From the NCBI RefSeq assembly GCF_017356015.1, contig NZ_JAFIQV010000004.1, positions 124,001 to 188,000 of the forward strand: DNA of 64,000 nt. Direction: 5' to 3'. Source of the stretch: Azospirillum sp. SYSU D00513 (GTDB taxonomy: Bacteria; Pseudomonadota; Alphaproteobacteria; Azospirillales; Azospirillaceae). The position numbers and the translations under genes are program-made. Shown here in pieces: positions 10,000 to 18,990 of the stretch (the first letter of the stretch is position 1; each line of letters starts with the position of its first letter). The notes beneath the pieces were generated by a model. That model was not told where the DNA came from. It saw only the letters and a list, made by a program, of their open reading frames with translations, and ran no database searches.

Positions 10000-10676
10000 C
10001 AGAACACCGCCCGCAGGAAGCCCAGCGTACGCTCCCTGGCGATCCGCGCGCTCTCCGCGTCATAGCTGCCGCGTTCGTCGCAGTTGAACCCGTGGCCGGC
10101 CGGGTAGATGTGACAGGGGACGGACGGATGGCGGGCGCGCACGCCTTCCGCCACCGACAGCGGGATCGCGTGGTCCTTCTCGCCGAAATGCAGCAGGGTC
10201 GGGCAGCCCGGCGCCTCATCCAGATGCTGGCCGATGCCGCCGCCGTAATAGCCGATGGCGGCGCGTGGGCGCAGCGCCGACGCCGCCCGCCAGGCTAGCG
10301 AGCCGCCCCAGCAATAACCCATCACCGCCGCCTCGCCGGCCCCGCCCAGCGCATCCAGGGCGGCGGCGATGTCGAGAAGGGCCTGTTCGTCGGGGATCGC
10401 CTGCTTCAGCGCGATGCCCCGCTTCACGCCGTCGTCGCCGTAGCCCAGCTCGAGCTTGCGCTCGACGCGGTCGAACAGCGCGGGCGCGATGACCCGGAAG
10501 CCCTCGGCGGCGTAGGCGTCGCACACCCCGCGGATGTGGCTGTTGACCCCGAAGATCTCCTGCACGATCACCAGCGCGCCGCGCGCGCCCTCCCGCGGGC
10601 CGGTCTGGTAGGCGGCGAGCCCGTGACCGTCCGTCGCGGTCAGTTCGAGCCAGTCGCCGGCGGACTGTCCTGCCAT
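9999..10676 (-). CDS. Dienelactone hydrolase family protein
   Basis: A 225-residue alpha/beta hydrolase of the carboxymethylenebutenolidase type, which uses a Cys-Asp-His triad instead of Ser. Cys122 is the nucleophile in GYCWGGSLA, Asp167 is in FGEKDHAIP, and His194 is in AGHGFNC. Glu40 (VQEIFGVN) matches the residue that primes the thiol in this family. The ATG at 10676 was preferred to one two codons earlier because it gives good spacing from CGGGAG. It is a lone gene, divergent from the M20 peptidase gene. The substrate is unknown; many family members open lactone rings or act on unrelated esters. Confidence 0.88.
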   Translation of the reverse strand: MAGQSAGDWLELTATDGHGLAAYQTGPREGARGALVIVQEIFGVNSHIRGVCDAYAAEGFRVIAPALFDRVERKLELGYGDDGVKRGIALKQAIPDEQALLDIAAALDALGGAGEAAVMGYCWGGSLAWRAASALRPRAAIGYYGGGIGQHLDEAPGCPTLLHFGEKDHAIPLSVAEGVRARHPSVPCHIYPAGHGFNCDERGSYDAESARIARERTLGFLRAVF

Positions 10677-10865
10677 GGTCATCTCCCGATGTCTGCTATA
10701 GTGGGCTGCTGTAGGGGCTTTCTTGGGCCGGCAGCCTCCATCCTTGCGGGCCGGCGCGCAACCCTCCATTCGGTCAGGCCTGCTGACGCACGGGGCGGGT
10801 TGGCGCGGTCGTTGCGCTGGGGTTAAATGCCGCACCCGATTCCAAGTGCATGAAGGCTTGCCGCC

Positions 10866-12272
10866 ATGAGCAGCGCTTTTTCCGTAGATCCCGTCCTCCA
10901 GGAAGTGGACAGCCGCTTCGAGGAGTCGGTCTCCCGCCTGTGCGAGCTGCTGCGCATCCCGAGCGTCAGCACCGACCCGGCCTACGCCAAGGACGTGCGC
11001 CGCGCCGCCGACTGGCTGGTGGGCGAGCTGAGCGCGCTCGGCTTCACCGCCTCGGTGCGGGAGACGGGGACGCAGCCGGCCGTCGTCGCCCATCACCCCG
11101 GCCCCGGCGGGGACGACGTCCCGCACGTGCTCTATTACGGCCATTTCGACGTCCAGCCGGCCGAGCCGCTGGAGCTGTGGAACAGCCCGCCCTTCGAGCC
11201 GGCCATCGTCGAGGCCGAGCATGGCCGCCGGATCGTGGCGCGCGGCGCCGTGGACGACAAGGGCCAGGTCATGACCTTCCTGGAGGCCTTCCGCGCCTGG
11301 CACGCCGTCCACGGCACGCTCCCGATCCGCGTGACCGTCCTGCTGGAGGGCGAGGAGGAGACGGGCAGCCCGAGCCTGCTGTCCTTCCTGAAGGCCAACG
11401 CCGACGAGCTGAAGGCCGATGTCTGCGTTATCACCGACACCAACAGCTGGAACATCGACACGCCGGCCATCACCACCCGGCTGCGCGGCCTGCTCTACGC
11501 CGAGGTGACCCTGCACGGCCCCAGCCACGACCTGCATTCAGGCCTGTTCGGCGGGGCGGTGCTGAACCCGATCAACGCGCTGACCCGCATCCTCGGCCAG
11601 CTCCACGACGATCAGGGACGCGTCCAGATCCCCGGCTTCTACGACGACGTGGCCGAGGCCACGGCGGAGGAGAAGGCCATGTGGGAGACGCTGGGCTTCG
11701 ACGAGGCCGCCTTCCTTGCCGGCGTCGGGCTGAAGACCCCGACCGGCGAGGCCGGGCGCAGCGCGCCGGAGCGGCTGTGGGTGCGGCCAACCTGCGACAT
11801 CAACGGCATCTGGGGCGGCTACACTGGCGCCGGCGCCAAGACCGTCATCGCCGCCAAGGCCTCGGCCAAGCTGTCCTGCCGCCTCGTGCCGGCCCAGGAC
11901 CCGCAGAAGGTCCTGGCCGGGCTCAAGGCCTTCCTCGACGCGCACACCCCGCCCGACGCCCGCTGGGAGATCCAGACCTTCGGCGCCTCCCCCGGCATCC
12001 AGGTGCCGACCGACAGCCCCTACCTGCGCGCCGCGCTGGACGGGCTGGGCGAGGTCTACACCAACAAGCCGGTGCTGATCGGCATGGGCGGCTCGATCCC
12101 CGTCGGCGGCTACATCCGCGAGGCGCTGGGCTTCGATTCCATCTTCGTCGGCTTCGGGCTGGAGGACGACCGCATCCACTCCCCCAACGAGAAGTTCGAA
12201 CTGAAGTGCCTCCACAACGGCATCCGCTCCCACGCCGCCATCCTGGCGCGCTTCGCGGCGCTGAAGGGGTGA
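10866..12272 (+). CDS. M20 family metallopeptidase (dipeptidase-like)
   Basis: A 468-residue di-zinc peptidase. Metal ligands are visible as His93 and the general-base Asp95 in YYGHFDVQP, the bridging Asp in GAVDDKGQ (130-131) and the glutamates of EGEEETGSPS (162-165). The inserted dimerisation domain holds GPSHDLHSGLFGG, which is typical of the M20 carnosinase/CPG2-like dipeptidase branch. No signal peptide is present, so it is probably cytosolic, cleaving dipeptides or removing N-terminal residues. It is a single gene, divergent from the dienelactone hydrolase gene. A CCGTCCGG/CCGGACGG inverted repeat at 12295-12326 may end its transcript but has no T run. Confidence 0.9.
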   Translation: MSSAFSVDPVLQEVDSRFEESVSRLCELLRIPSVSTDPAYAKDVRRAADWLVGELSALGFTASVRETGTQPAVVAHHPGPGGDDVPHVLYYGHFDVQPAEPLELWNSPPFEPAIVEAEHGRRIVARGAVDDKGQVMTFLEAFRAWHAVHGTLPIRVTVLLEGEEETGSPSLLSFLKANADELKADVCVITDTNSWNIDTPAITTRLRGLLYAEVTLHGPSHDLHSGLFGGAVLNPINALTRILGQLHDDQGRVQIPGFYDDVAEATAEEKAMWETLGFDEAAFLAGVGLKTPTGEAGRSAPERLWVRPTCDINGIWGGYTGAGAKTVIAAKASAKLSCRLVPAQDPQKVLAGLKAFLDAHTPPDARWEIQTFGASPGIQVPTDSPYLRAALDGLGEVYTNKPVLIGMGGSIPVGGYIREALGFDSIFVGFGLEDDRIHSPNEKFELKCLHNGIRSHAAILARFAALKG

Positions 12273-12548
12273 TGGGGCGACGCTGAGCGCAACGCCGTCC
12301 GGTCGGGCCGAGGCTTGGCCGGACGGCGAGTTCCATAACGGCCAGCCCTCGATGGATCCCGGCCCATCCACGCGTTCCGTGACGGAGCCGCCCGAAATCC
12401 GAATATGGGGTATCGCGCGGCGGAAGCCGTGAACTCCGCCTCTGCCTCCTGTTTGCCTTGGCAATGCCGCCGGAAGGGGCCTCCGTACGGAGCCCTTTGT
12501 GGGAAATCCAGCGCGCGGCGGCGCCAACAACGACCAGGAGTCCCAACC

Positions 12549-13976
12549 ATGGCCGATTACGAGAACCGCCGGAGGAACGAATTCCGAGACTGGCGGGACC
12601 GGGACCGCCGGTCCGGCGAGGGCGGCAGCCCCCGGTATCAGCAGCATGAAGGGTACGACGAGCGCGAACCGGGCGACCGCATGCGCGGGCAGGATCCCGG
12701 CTTCTCCTACGGCGGCTACGGCGCCTTCACCGAAGGCTACGGGCGTGGCGATTACGGGCGTGGCGCCTATGACCGCGAGGACGAGCGCGGCGGGCAGGAT
12801 GCCGGCGGGCGGCGCATGGCGGACTGGCAGGGCGGCCACCAGGGCCGGGACCGTGGCGACCAGGATTTCTGGCGCGCTGGCCGCGACATGGATTATGGCC
12901 AGGATTTCGGCGGCTATGCCGGACGCACCGGGTCCAGCGGAGTGGGCGGCCGGGGCGGGGCCGGATACGGCCGGGAGGAGCGCATGGGCCGGGATTACGG
13001 CTCGCGTGAATACGGCAACCGCGACTTCGCCAATCGTGGCTACGGCAGCCGGGATCGTGACGAGCGCGGCTATGGCGACCGCTCGCACGGCGCGAGGGCC
13101 TATGACAGCCGTTCCCATGAGAACCGCGGCTATGAGGGCCGTTTCGAGGAGGGCCGTGGCTTTGACGGCGGCCGGAACGACCAGCGCTACGGCGACCACC
13201 GTTTCGGCGAGGAACGGGTGTTCGGCCGTTCGCGCGGCGAGGGCCGGACGGGCGGATTCGGCGAGGGGGACCGGTCCGGGCGCGGGTGGGAGCAAGGCCG
13301 GTCCCACGACAGGGATGACCGTCATCACCAAGGCCGCCATCACGAAGGCCGCCATCGTGAGGATCGCGGTTCCGAGTCCCGCGGTTCCGGCCAGGGCCGC
13401 GGCTGGCTCGAACGGGCCGGCAACGAGGTCGCCTCCTGGTTCGGGCTCGACGATGCCGGCCAGTACCGCCGGGAGGACGAGCGCCGCGCCGCCCAGCATC
13501 GCGGGCGCGGGCCGCGCGGCTACAGCCGGTCGGACGAGCGCATCCGGGAGGATGTCAGCGACCGGCTCGCCGATGATGCCTATGTGGATGCGTCCGACAT
13601 CGATATCACGGTGTCCGGGGGTGAGGTCACGCTGACCGGCACCGTCGATCACCGCATGGTCAAGCGCCGGGCGGAAGACATCGCGGAATCGGTGCCCGGC
13701 GTCCGCCATGTGCAGAACAACCTGCGTGTGGGCGGTCAGGAGAACCGTCAGCAGGGAGGCTCCGCCGGGACGGGCGCGGGCGCATCGGCGATGGCCGGTA
13801 TGACGGGGGCCGGCACGACGGGCGGCACGCAGGGCAGCGCGTCCGGTGGCGCTGCATCTGGCGCCACCTCGGCCGGCAGCACGACGGGCAGCGGCAGCGT
13901 CAGCGGGGGCGGCATGAACATCGCCGCACTGGGGCTGGGCGACGTGTCCGGAAGCAGGACGACCGACCAGTCCTGA
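12549..13976 (+). CDS. BON-domain protein with SWFG motif and Arg/Gly/Tyr-rich N-terminal region
   Basis: The product is 475 residues from the ATG at 12549. Residues 1-300 are low-complexity and strongly enriched in Arg, Gly, Asp and Tyr, with irregular RGYG(S/D)R-like repeats. A conserved SWFG segment follows (about 305), then HRGRGPRGYSRSDERIRED, which leads into a BON domain of about 70 residues with the motif SGGEVTLTGTVDHR. The tail is Gly/Ser/Thr-rich. BON domains usually bind phospholipid or other envelope components, but no signal peptide is evident here. Proteins of this architecture are common in rhizobia and Azospirillum and are often linked to stress. Function unknown. Confidence 0.8.
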   Translation: MADYENRRRNEFRDWRDRDRRSGEGGSPRYQQHEGYDEREPGDRMRGQDPGFSYGGYGAFTEGYGRGDYGRGAYDREDERGGQDAGGRRMADWQGGHQGRDRGDQDFWRAGRDMDYGQDFGGYAGRTGSSGVGGRGGAGYGREERMGRDYGSREYGNRDFANRGYGSRDRDERGYGDRSHGARAYDSRSHENRGYEGRFEEGRGFDGGRNDQRYGDHRFGEERVFGRSRGEGRTGGFGEGDRSGRGWEQGRSHDRDDRHHQGRHHEGRHREDRGSESRGSGQGRGWLERAGNEVASWFGLDDAGQYRREDERRAAQHRGRGPRGYSRSDERIREDVSDRLADDAYVDASDIDITVSGGEVTLTGTVDHRMVKRRAEDIAESVPGVRHVQNNLRVGGQENRQQGGSAGTGAGASAMAGMTGAGTTGGTQGSASGGAASGATSAGSTTGSGSVSGGGMNIAALGLGDVSGSRTTDQS

Positions 13977-14030
13977 CGGCGGCAGGCGGGGCGGAACGGC
14001 GATCCGCCGCCCGCCCCGTCCCGTGTACGG

Positions 14031-14231
14031 TCAGTGGCGCGGCGTGTCCGGCCGCCGGGTCAGGAGCTGTTGGGCCGCCCGCTCCGCCTGGTCGACGTAG
14101 CGGAAGACGCGGCGGTCCAGATCCCGGAAGGTCCAGTCCGACGCGAAGAAGGTGTAGCCGCCCCGCTCGGCGACCACGATGCCGGCGGTGCGTCCCTGGA
14201 CTTCGATGGCGAAGGCGTTCGACTGGCTCAT
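14031..14231 (-). CDS. Small conserved hypothetical protein
   Basis: Sixty-six residues from the ATG at 14231. The sequence looks like a compact beta-rich fold: EVQGRTAGIVVAERGGYTFFA followed by an amphipathic FRYVDQAERAAQQL helix. The start is supported by a GGGGGAG ribosome-binding site upstream. No signal peptide or metal site is seen, and I do not recognise a named family. It is convergent with the BON-domain gene. The regular pattern of hydrophobic positions makes it more likely real than not. Confidence 0.6.
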   Translation of the reverse strand: MSQSNAFAIEVQGRTAGIVVAERGGYTFFASDWTFRDLDRRVFRYVDQAERAAQQLLTRRPDTPRH

Positions 14232-14544
14232 GGCAAAACTCCCCCGGCCGCGGCATCCGGGCGCGGGTTTTCAAAAAACGGGTTGTCGCTGTTCTGGGAT
14301 CGGCCGCTTGCCATCTTCCTGGGGCGGCGTCCTTCCCTTGGCGTGCGGCGCCTTTCTACTTCGACGGCGGCCGGCGGAACAAGGTAGGTTTGCGGAAGAT
14401 TGCGTGAATTGAAAATGACGAACGCATGACGGACTGAGGCCGGTCTTGGAATCGCTGGACGCGGCATGAAAAAGGCCACCCGGCGGCGTGCCGCCCGGTG
14501 GCCTTTTTTGCTATCGTCGGACGGCGTCCGGCGGATGTCGTGGC
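14232..14544. other. Gene-free interval with a terminator
   Basis: It holds the leader of the leftward 66-residue gene and, at 14469-14509, a strong terminator for the leftward gene at 14545. The stretch near 14365-14430 is AT-richer than its surroundings and probably contains the promoter of the 66-residue gene. Nothing else is recognisable. Confidence 0.5.
14469..14509. terminator. Strong intrinsic terminator
   Basis: AAAAAGGCCACCCGGCGGC pairs with GCCGCCCGGTGGCCTTTTTT with one mismatch and a 2-nt loop. A and T tracts on both sides let it work in either direction. It most directly ends the leftward gene at 14545. Confidence 0.9.
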
Positions 14545-14817
14545 TCAGATCTCGTTGCCGGGGCCGCCGGTCCGCGCCCGGCCCTTTTCATGGCTGTCCG
14601 GGTCCCAGTCATGCCCATAGGGCTTGCCGTCCGGATCGGTCGCCGGGATGTGGCGACCTTCCTTCTGCGCCTGGAGCCGTTCGGAGATCCCGGTCCGCAC
14701 ATCGTCGGACTGGGACCGGTCGCCGTTCCGGCGGGCGACGCTTTCGTCTATGCCCGTGTCGCGCACGCCCGGCGTGCGGCCGGGGCGCTGCGGTTCCTTG
14801 TGGGTTTCGTTCGCCAT
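14545..14817 (-). CDS. Small hydrophilic hypothetical protein
   Basis: Ninety residues, highly charged, with no hydrophobic core segment. DPDGKPYGHDWDPDSHEKGR near the C-terminus is a compact aromatic/acidic motif. The start at 14817 is supported by a GGAG ribosome-binding site and a real terminator lies just downstream. An EcfG-like promoter may lie about 33 bp upstream, which would fit a small desiccation- or stress-type protein. No family assignment is possible from sequence alone. Confidence 0.6.
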   Translation of the reverse strand: MANETHKEPQRPGRTPGVRDTGIDESVARRNGDRSQSDDVRTGISERLQAQKEGRHIPATDPDGKPYGHDWDPDSHEKGRARTGGPGNEI

Positions 14818-14849
14818 GGAAGGCTCCTCATGTCCGTCTTCGCAACGGC

Positions 14850-14875
14850 AACCGGCATGGCCGCCGTGGAGTTCC
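14850..14875 (-). promoter_or_regulatory. Possible EcfG-type general stress promoter
   Basis: On the minus strand GGAAC (14871-14875) is followed after 17 bp by GGTT (14850-14853). The alphaproteobacterial EcfG consensus is GGAAC-N16/17-CGTT, so the -10 element has one mismatch. The distance to the ATG at 14817 is suitable. Confidence 0.3.
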
Positions 14876-14919
14876 CGGAACGGAGCCTTCGAAGAACGGA
14901 TGGGGGAGCGCAGGGCCGC

Positions 14920-15093
14920 TCAGAACACCATCTTGGAGAGCTGGAAGATGACCAGCCAGGGAGCCACCGTGGCCACGGCCCAGACCGCCACGCGCGGAAG
15001 GCCCCGCAGCTTGCGTTCCATGATCTCCAGCGGCTCGGGCGCCAGCGTGCGGAGGAACACCGGAGGATGGATCGTGGGAATGCCGTGGGTCAT
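14920..15093 (-). CDS. Small membrane-anchored hypothetical protein
   Basis: Fifty-seven residues from the ATG at 15093, or 77 from an alternative ATG at 15153; neither has a clear ribosome-binding site. A basic stretch (MERKLRGLPR) precedes one transmembrane helix (VAVWAVATVAPWLVIFQL), giving an N-in topology. It lies leftward of a long non-coding interval and 102 bp upstream of the 90-residue gene on the same strand, so the two may be co-transcribed. The family is not recognised. Existence is moderately likely on the strength of the helix and its positive-inside flank. Confidence 0.5.
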   Translation of the reverse strand: MTHGIPTIHPPVFLRTLAPEPLEIMERKLRGLPRVAVWAVATVAPWLVIFQLSKMVF

Positions 15094-15547
15094 GGGGCTC
15101 TGCCGCGAGGGGATCTGCCGCATCGGATGCGTGGCGGCAGAATGCGGCCCCATTGGTTAACGGCTGCTGAATGACAAGCCTTCCGGATCGGACAAGAAGG
15201 GTCTAGCCCTTACGGAGTAAGGCTCCCGGCCCGAAAGCGGTGCGGATAGGCCGCACCGCACCGAGTTGTGCACAGCGGCATGAGCCGGGGCCTTGACTCG
15301 TGCCGTGTTGCCATTGTGTTTCATCGGCATTGCACAACGCCCGAAAGGGCAGGAGTTCCGCGCTTTTCGGCCCCTCGGTGTGTGCCCGAAATTTAGGCAA
15401 ATCCGTCGATCAGTTGCATTTGCCCCACCCCTAACAGGTTGCTCTCTGATTCGCCCACAGAGTTACCCACAGACTCTGGGGATATCCGCAAAGAGGGGTG
15501 GGGCAGGGGGCTTCCCGGCGGGCCGGACCGTCGGGTGCCGTGGGAAA
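15094..15547. other. Long non-coding interval with nested inverted repeats
   Basis: About 450 bp with no plausible gene. It contains an 11-bp inverted repeat enclosing a smaller hairpin and a TTACCCACA motif (15422-15504) and, further left, TTGTGCACA near 15265. It separates the leftward small-gene group from the leftward exporter gene, so part of it is that exporter's 3' region. Confidence 0.5.
15422..15504. repeat. Nested inverted repeat with a DnaA-box-like core
   Basis: GCCCCACCCCT (15422-15432) is the exact inverse of AGGGGTGGGGC (15494-15504). Inside it CAGAGT (15458-15463) pairs with ACTCTG (15473-15478), and the intervening TTACCCACA differs from the DnaA box TTATCCACA by one base. 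It could be an RNA structure at the end of the exporter transcript or a DNA site. Confidence 0.5.
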
Positions 15548-16801
15548 TCAGGCTTTCCGGACACCCTCCTGCCCGCCTGAGGACAGCATCAGCCGGCCGC
15601 CCTCGACCTTCAGGACGGTGAGGAGGGCCAGCACCCCGAAGGCCACGAAGCCCAGCGTCAGCGGGTGGGTCGTGCCGTCGAAGGCCTGCCCGACGACCCA
15701 GCCGAAGAAGGCCCCGGCGGCCGTCGTGTAGAAGCCGATGAAGGAGGATGCCATGCCCGCCACCTCGCCCAGCGGCTCCATGGCGAGCGCGTTGAAATTC
15801 GGCGCGATCAGGCCGAAGCAGTAGAACTGCGCGGCCAGGAACAGCACCAGCACCCAGAGCGGCGGGTCCTGGACGAAGCCGATGCCGGCCAGCAGGGCGC
15901 CCGCCAGCACATAGGCGAGCAGCGCCATGTGCGACACCCGACGCATCCCGATGCGGCCGACCAGCCGCGCGTTGGTGAGCGAGGCGGCGGCCATCGCCAG
16001 CGCGATCCCGCCGAACACCACCGGGAACAGGGCTCCCAGCCCGTACACGTCCACGAAGACCTGCTGCGCGCTGCCGATGTAGCCCATCAGCCCGCCGAAC
16101 ATGAATCCCATGGCGATGGTGTAGCCGATCGCCTGGCGGGTGGTGGCGACCTTGCCGAAGGCCGAGGCGAGTGCCGGCCCGGAAAGCGGGGTGCGCTTCT
16201 CCCTGGGCCGTGTCTCCGGCAGGCGCAGGGCGGCCCAGGCGAGTGCCGCCACCGCCGCCAGGAACAGGAAGGCGAAGATCCAGGGCCAGGATCCGACATG
16301 GACGATGCCCTCGCCCACCAGCGGGGCCAGCACCGGCACGATGATGAACACCATCATCACGAAGGACATGACCCGCGCCATGTCGCGCCCGGCGAAGCGG
16401 TCGCGCACGATGGCGATGGCGACGACGCGGGGGGCGGCGGCGCCCAGCCCCTGCAGGGCGCGCGCGGTCAGAAGCCATTCGTAGCTCGGCGCCAGCGTCG
16501 CCGCCAGCGAGCCCAGCGTGAAGAGCAGCAGGCCGGCGATCAGCACCGGCTTGCGCCCGAACCGGTCCGACAGCGGCCCGTGGAAGGGCTGCCCCGCCGC
16601 GAACCCGGCGAGGTAGGCGGTGACGAGCAGCTGGCGCTGGTTCGGCTCGGCCACCGCGTAGCTCTGCGCGATGTCCGGCAGTGCCACCAGCATGATGTCG
16701 ATGGACAGCGCCGTGATTCCCATCAGCAGGGCCATCAGCGCGACGAATTCGGCGAAGCCGATGGGGCTTGCCGCCGGGGCGGGGGATCGGGTGTTCTGCA
16801 T
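15548..16801 (-). CDS. MFS multidrug exporter, Bcr/CflA type
   Basis: The 417-residue polytopic protein, from the ATG at 16801, shows twelve hydrophobic helices. Conserved features of the 12-TM drug/H+ antiporter group are the D-I-M-L-V-A-L-P-D-I segment in TM1, the loop 2-3 motif (GPLSDRFGRKPVL), and RALQGLGAA with a following IVRDRF in TM4. These place it in the Bcr/CflA branch, which exports bicyclomycin, sulfonamides and similar compounds by proton antiport. It is a single leftward gene, divergent from hisG with about 200 bp between them. No dedicated regulator is adjacent, so the actual substrate cannot be inferred. Confidence 0.88.
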   Translation of the reverse strand: MQNTRSPAPAASPIGFAEFVALMALLMGITALSIDIMLVALPDIAQSYAVAEPNQRQLLVTAYLAGFAAGQPFHGPLSDRFGRKPVLIAGLLLFTLGSLAATLAPSYEWLLTARALQGLGAAAPRVVAIAIVRDRFAGRDMARVMSFVMMVFIIVPVLAPLVGEGIVHVGSWPWIFAFLFLAAVAALAWAALRLPETRPREKRTPLSGPALASAFGKVATTRQAIGYTIAMGFMFGGLMGYIGSAQQVFVDVYGLGALFPVVFGGIALAMAAASLTNARLVGRIGMRRVSHMALLAYVLAGALLAGIGFVQDPPLWVLVLFLAAQFYCFGLIAPNFNALAMEPLGEVAGMASSFIGFYTTAAGAFFGWVVGQAFDGTTHPLTLGFVAFGVLALLTVLKVEGGRLMLSSGGQEGVRKA

Positions 16802-17003
16802 GGGCCGAAATTGGTCCGGTCCCGTGACGGCGGCAAGCCGAAGCTGCGCCGCCCTGACATGCGCGCCGCCGGGCACTGCGGCGCAAGAGGCACCGCGCAG
16901 GACGGATTTCCGCGCGCCGCATGGGTCCCCGCGTCTGTAAGACCGTGACGGCGGCATGGAATGTGGTATCAATCCGCCCAGCGGATCAGCCGAGGAGAGT
17001 GTT

Positions 17004-17699
17004 TTGCCCGCCGACACCCGCGCCCTTGGCGCGCCGGGAGACGACAACCTGGTGCTCGCCTTGCCCAAGGGCCGCATCCTGAAGGAGCTGCGGCCGCTGC
17101 TGAAGCATGCCGGCATCGAGCCGGAGGCCGCCTTCGACGACGAGAACAGCCGGCTCCTGCGCTTCGCGACCAACGTCCCGAATCTGAGCATCATCCGGGT
17201 GCGCTCCTTCGACGTGGCCACCTTCGTCGCCTTCGGCGCGGCGCATCTCGGCGTCGCCGGCAACGACGTGCTGATGGAATTCGACTATCCGGAGATCTAT
17301 GCCCCGCTCGACCTGGGCATCGGCAAGTGCCGCCTGTCGGTCGCCGAGCCGGTCGAGATGGGCGAGACCGACGATCCGTCGCGCTGGAGCCACGTCCGCG
17401 TCGCCACCAAATACCCGGAGGTGACCAGGCGCCATTTCGCCGCGCGGGGCGTGCAGGCGGAATGCGTGAAGCTGAACGGCGCCATGGAGCTGGCGCCGAC
17501 GCTGGGCCTGTGCCGCCGCATCGTCGATCTCGTCTCCACCGGCTCGACCCTGAAGGCCAACGGGCTGGTCGAGGTGGAGCACATCGCCGACGTGACCTCG
17601 CGCCTCATCGTGAACCGGGCCGCCTTCAAGACGCGGCCCGAGGAAATTTCCCTCTGGATCGACCGTTTCCGGGAGGCCGTGAATGCCCGTCAGGCTTGA
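17004..17699 (+). CDS. hisG: ATP phosphoribosyltransferase, short form
   Basis: Catalyses the first step of histidine synthesis, joining ATP and PRPP. I take the TTG at 17004, which has GAGGAG four to nine bases upstream and gives 231 residues, the length of the short HisG. Reading back to 16956 would add 16 unconserved residues. Recognisable segments are LALPKGRIL near the start and the PRPP-binding stretch [14 protein letters not shown] near the end. The C-terminal regulatory domain of long HisG is absent, so by family rules it needs a HisZ partner, which is not in this window. It overlaps hisD by 17 bp. Confidence 0.95.
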   Translation: MPADTRALGAPGDDNLVLALPKGRILKELRPLLKHAGIEPEAAFDDENSRLLRFATNVPNLSIIRVRSFDVATFVAFGAAHLGVAGNDVLMEFDYPEIYAPLDLGIGKCRLSVAEPVEMGETDDPSRWSHVRVATKYPEVTRRHFAARGVQAECVKLNGAMELAPTLGLCRRIVDLVSTGSTLKANGLVEVEHIADVTSRLIVNRAAFKTRPEEISLWIDRFREAVNARQA

Positions 17700-18990
17700 T
17701 GTCCAGGACCCCCGCTTCGAACAGGCGTTCGACCGGCTTCTCCACTCCAAGCGGGAGGTCAGCGAGGACGTCCAGGCGCTGGTCGCCGAGGTTCTGTCCA
17801 ACGTGCGGCTGCGCGGGGACGAGGCGCTGATCGAGTACACAGCCCGCTGGGACCGCCAGACCCTGACCGCGGACACGCTGCGCATCCGGGACGAGGAGGT
17901 CGAGGCGGCTCTGGCGAAATGCCCCGCCGACCAGCTCGCCGCCTTGAACCTCGCCGCCGAGCGGATCGAGGACTTCCACCGCCGCCAGGTGCCGGACGTG
18001 ATGGATTACCGCGACGCCCAGGGCGTGCGGCTCGGCGCGCGCTGGACGGCGGTCGGCGCCGCGGGCCTCTATGTGCCCGGCGGCACGGCGGCCTATCCCA
18101 GCTCGGTGCTGATGAACGCGATGCCGGCCAAGGTGGCCGGGGTCGAGCGGATCGTCATGGTCGTGCCCACCCCCGACGGGGCGATCAACCCGCTGGTGCT
18201 GGCGGCCGCCCGGCGCGCCGGCATCACCGAGATCTACCGCGTCGGCGGCGCGCAGGCGGTCGCGGCACTCGCCTACGGCACGGCGACGATCCGGCCCGTG
18301 GACAAGATCGTCGGCCCCGGCAACGCCTTCGTCGCCGCGGCCAAGCGGCAGGTCTACGGCACGGTCGGCATCGACAGCATCGCCGGCCCGTCGGAGATCC
18401 TGGTTGTCGCCGACCGGAACAACGACCCGTCCTGGATCGCCATCGACCTGCTGAGCCAGGCGGAACACGACAGCTCGGCCCAGTCGATCCTGATCACCGA
18501 CGACGCCGGCTTCGCCGACGCCGTGTCGGCCGCCGTGGACAAGCATCTGGAAACGCTTCCCCGCAGCGCGATCGCCGGGGAAAGCTGGCGCGAGCACGGC
18601 GCGGTCATCCTGGTCCGCGACCTGATGGCGGACGCCCCGGCGCTGATCGACCGGCTGGCGCCGGAGCATCTGGAACTGGCCGTGGACGATCCCGACGCCC
18701 TGGCCGCGCGGGTGCGCAACGCGGGTGCCATCTTCCTCGGCCGCTTCACGCCGGAGGCCATCGGCGATTATGTCGCCGGGCCGAACCATGTGCTGCCGAC
18801 GGCGCGCAGCGCGCGATTCTCTTCCGGCCTGAACGTCCTGGACTTCATGAAGCGGACGACCTTCGTCGCCTGCGACGTGGAAAGCCTGCGGGCCATCGGC
18901 CCGGCCGCCGTGACGCTGGCGCGGGCGGAGGGGCTGGACGCCCATGCCCTGTCGGTCGCCGTCCGCATCGGCGGAGGAGACGCCGCCTGA
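17683..18990 (+). CDS. hisD: Histidinol dehydrogenase
   Basis: A 435-residue zinc enzyme that oxidises L-histidinol to histidine in two NAD+-dependent steps, the last of the pathway. Clear signatures are [48 protein letters not shown] and the metal/catalytic segment [10 protein letters not shown]. The GPNHVLPT stretch near the C-terminus is also conserved. The ATG at 17683 follows GGGAGG and lies inside the end of hisG, so translation is coupled. Its stop overlaps the next start as TGATG. Having hisG and hisD together without the other his genes is normal for alphaproteobacteria. Confidence 0.97.
   Translation: MPVRLDVQDPRFEQAFDRLLHSKREVSEDVQALVAEVLSNVRLRGDEALIEYTARWDRQTLTADTLRIRDEEVEAALAKCPADQLAALNLAAERIEDFHRRQVPDVMDYRDAQGVRLGARWTAVGAAGLYVPGGTAAYPSSVLMNAMPAKVAGVERIVMVVPTPDGAINPLVLAAARRAGITEIYRVGGAQAVAALAYGTATIRPVDKIVGPGNAFVAAAKRQVYGTVGIDSIAGPSEILVVADRNNDPSWIAIDLLSQAEHDSSAQSILITDDAGFADAVSAAVDKHLETLPRSAIAGESWREHGAVILVRDLMADAPALIDRLAPEHLELAVDDPDALAARVRNAGAIFLGRFTPEAIGDYVAGPNHVLPTARSARFSSGLNVLDFMKRTTFVACDVESLRAIGPAAVTLARAEGLDAHALSVAVRIGGGDAA

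Noticed and set aside
10850-12286. Alternative 478-codon frame over the M20 peptidase
   Set aside because: It is Arg/Pro/Gly-rich shadow sequence; the overlapping frame at 10866 has all M20 metal motifs.
11538-13709. A 723-codon minus-strand frame opposite the M20 and BON genes
   Set aside because: Composition is repetitive Ala/Val/Pro and mirrors the Gly/Arg-rich repeats of the BON gene. No family features.
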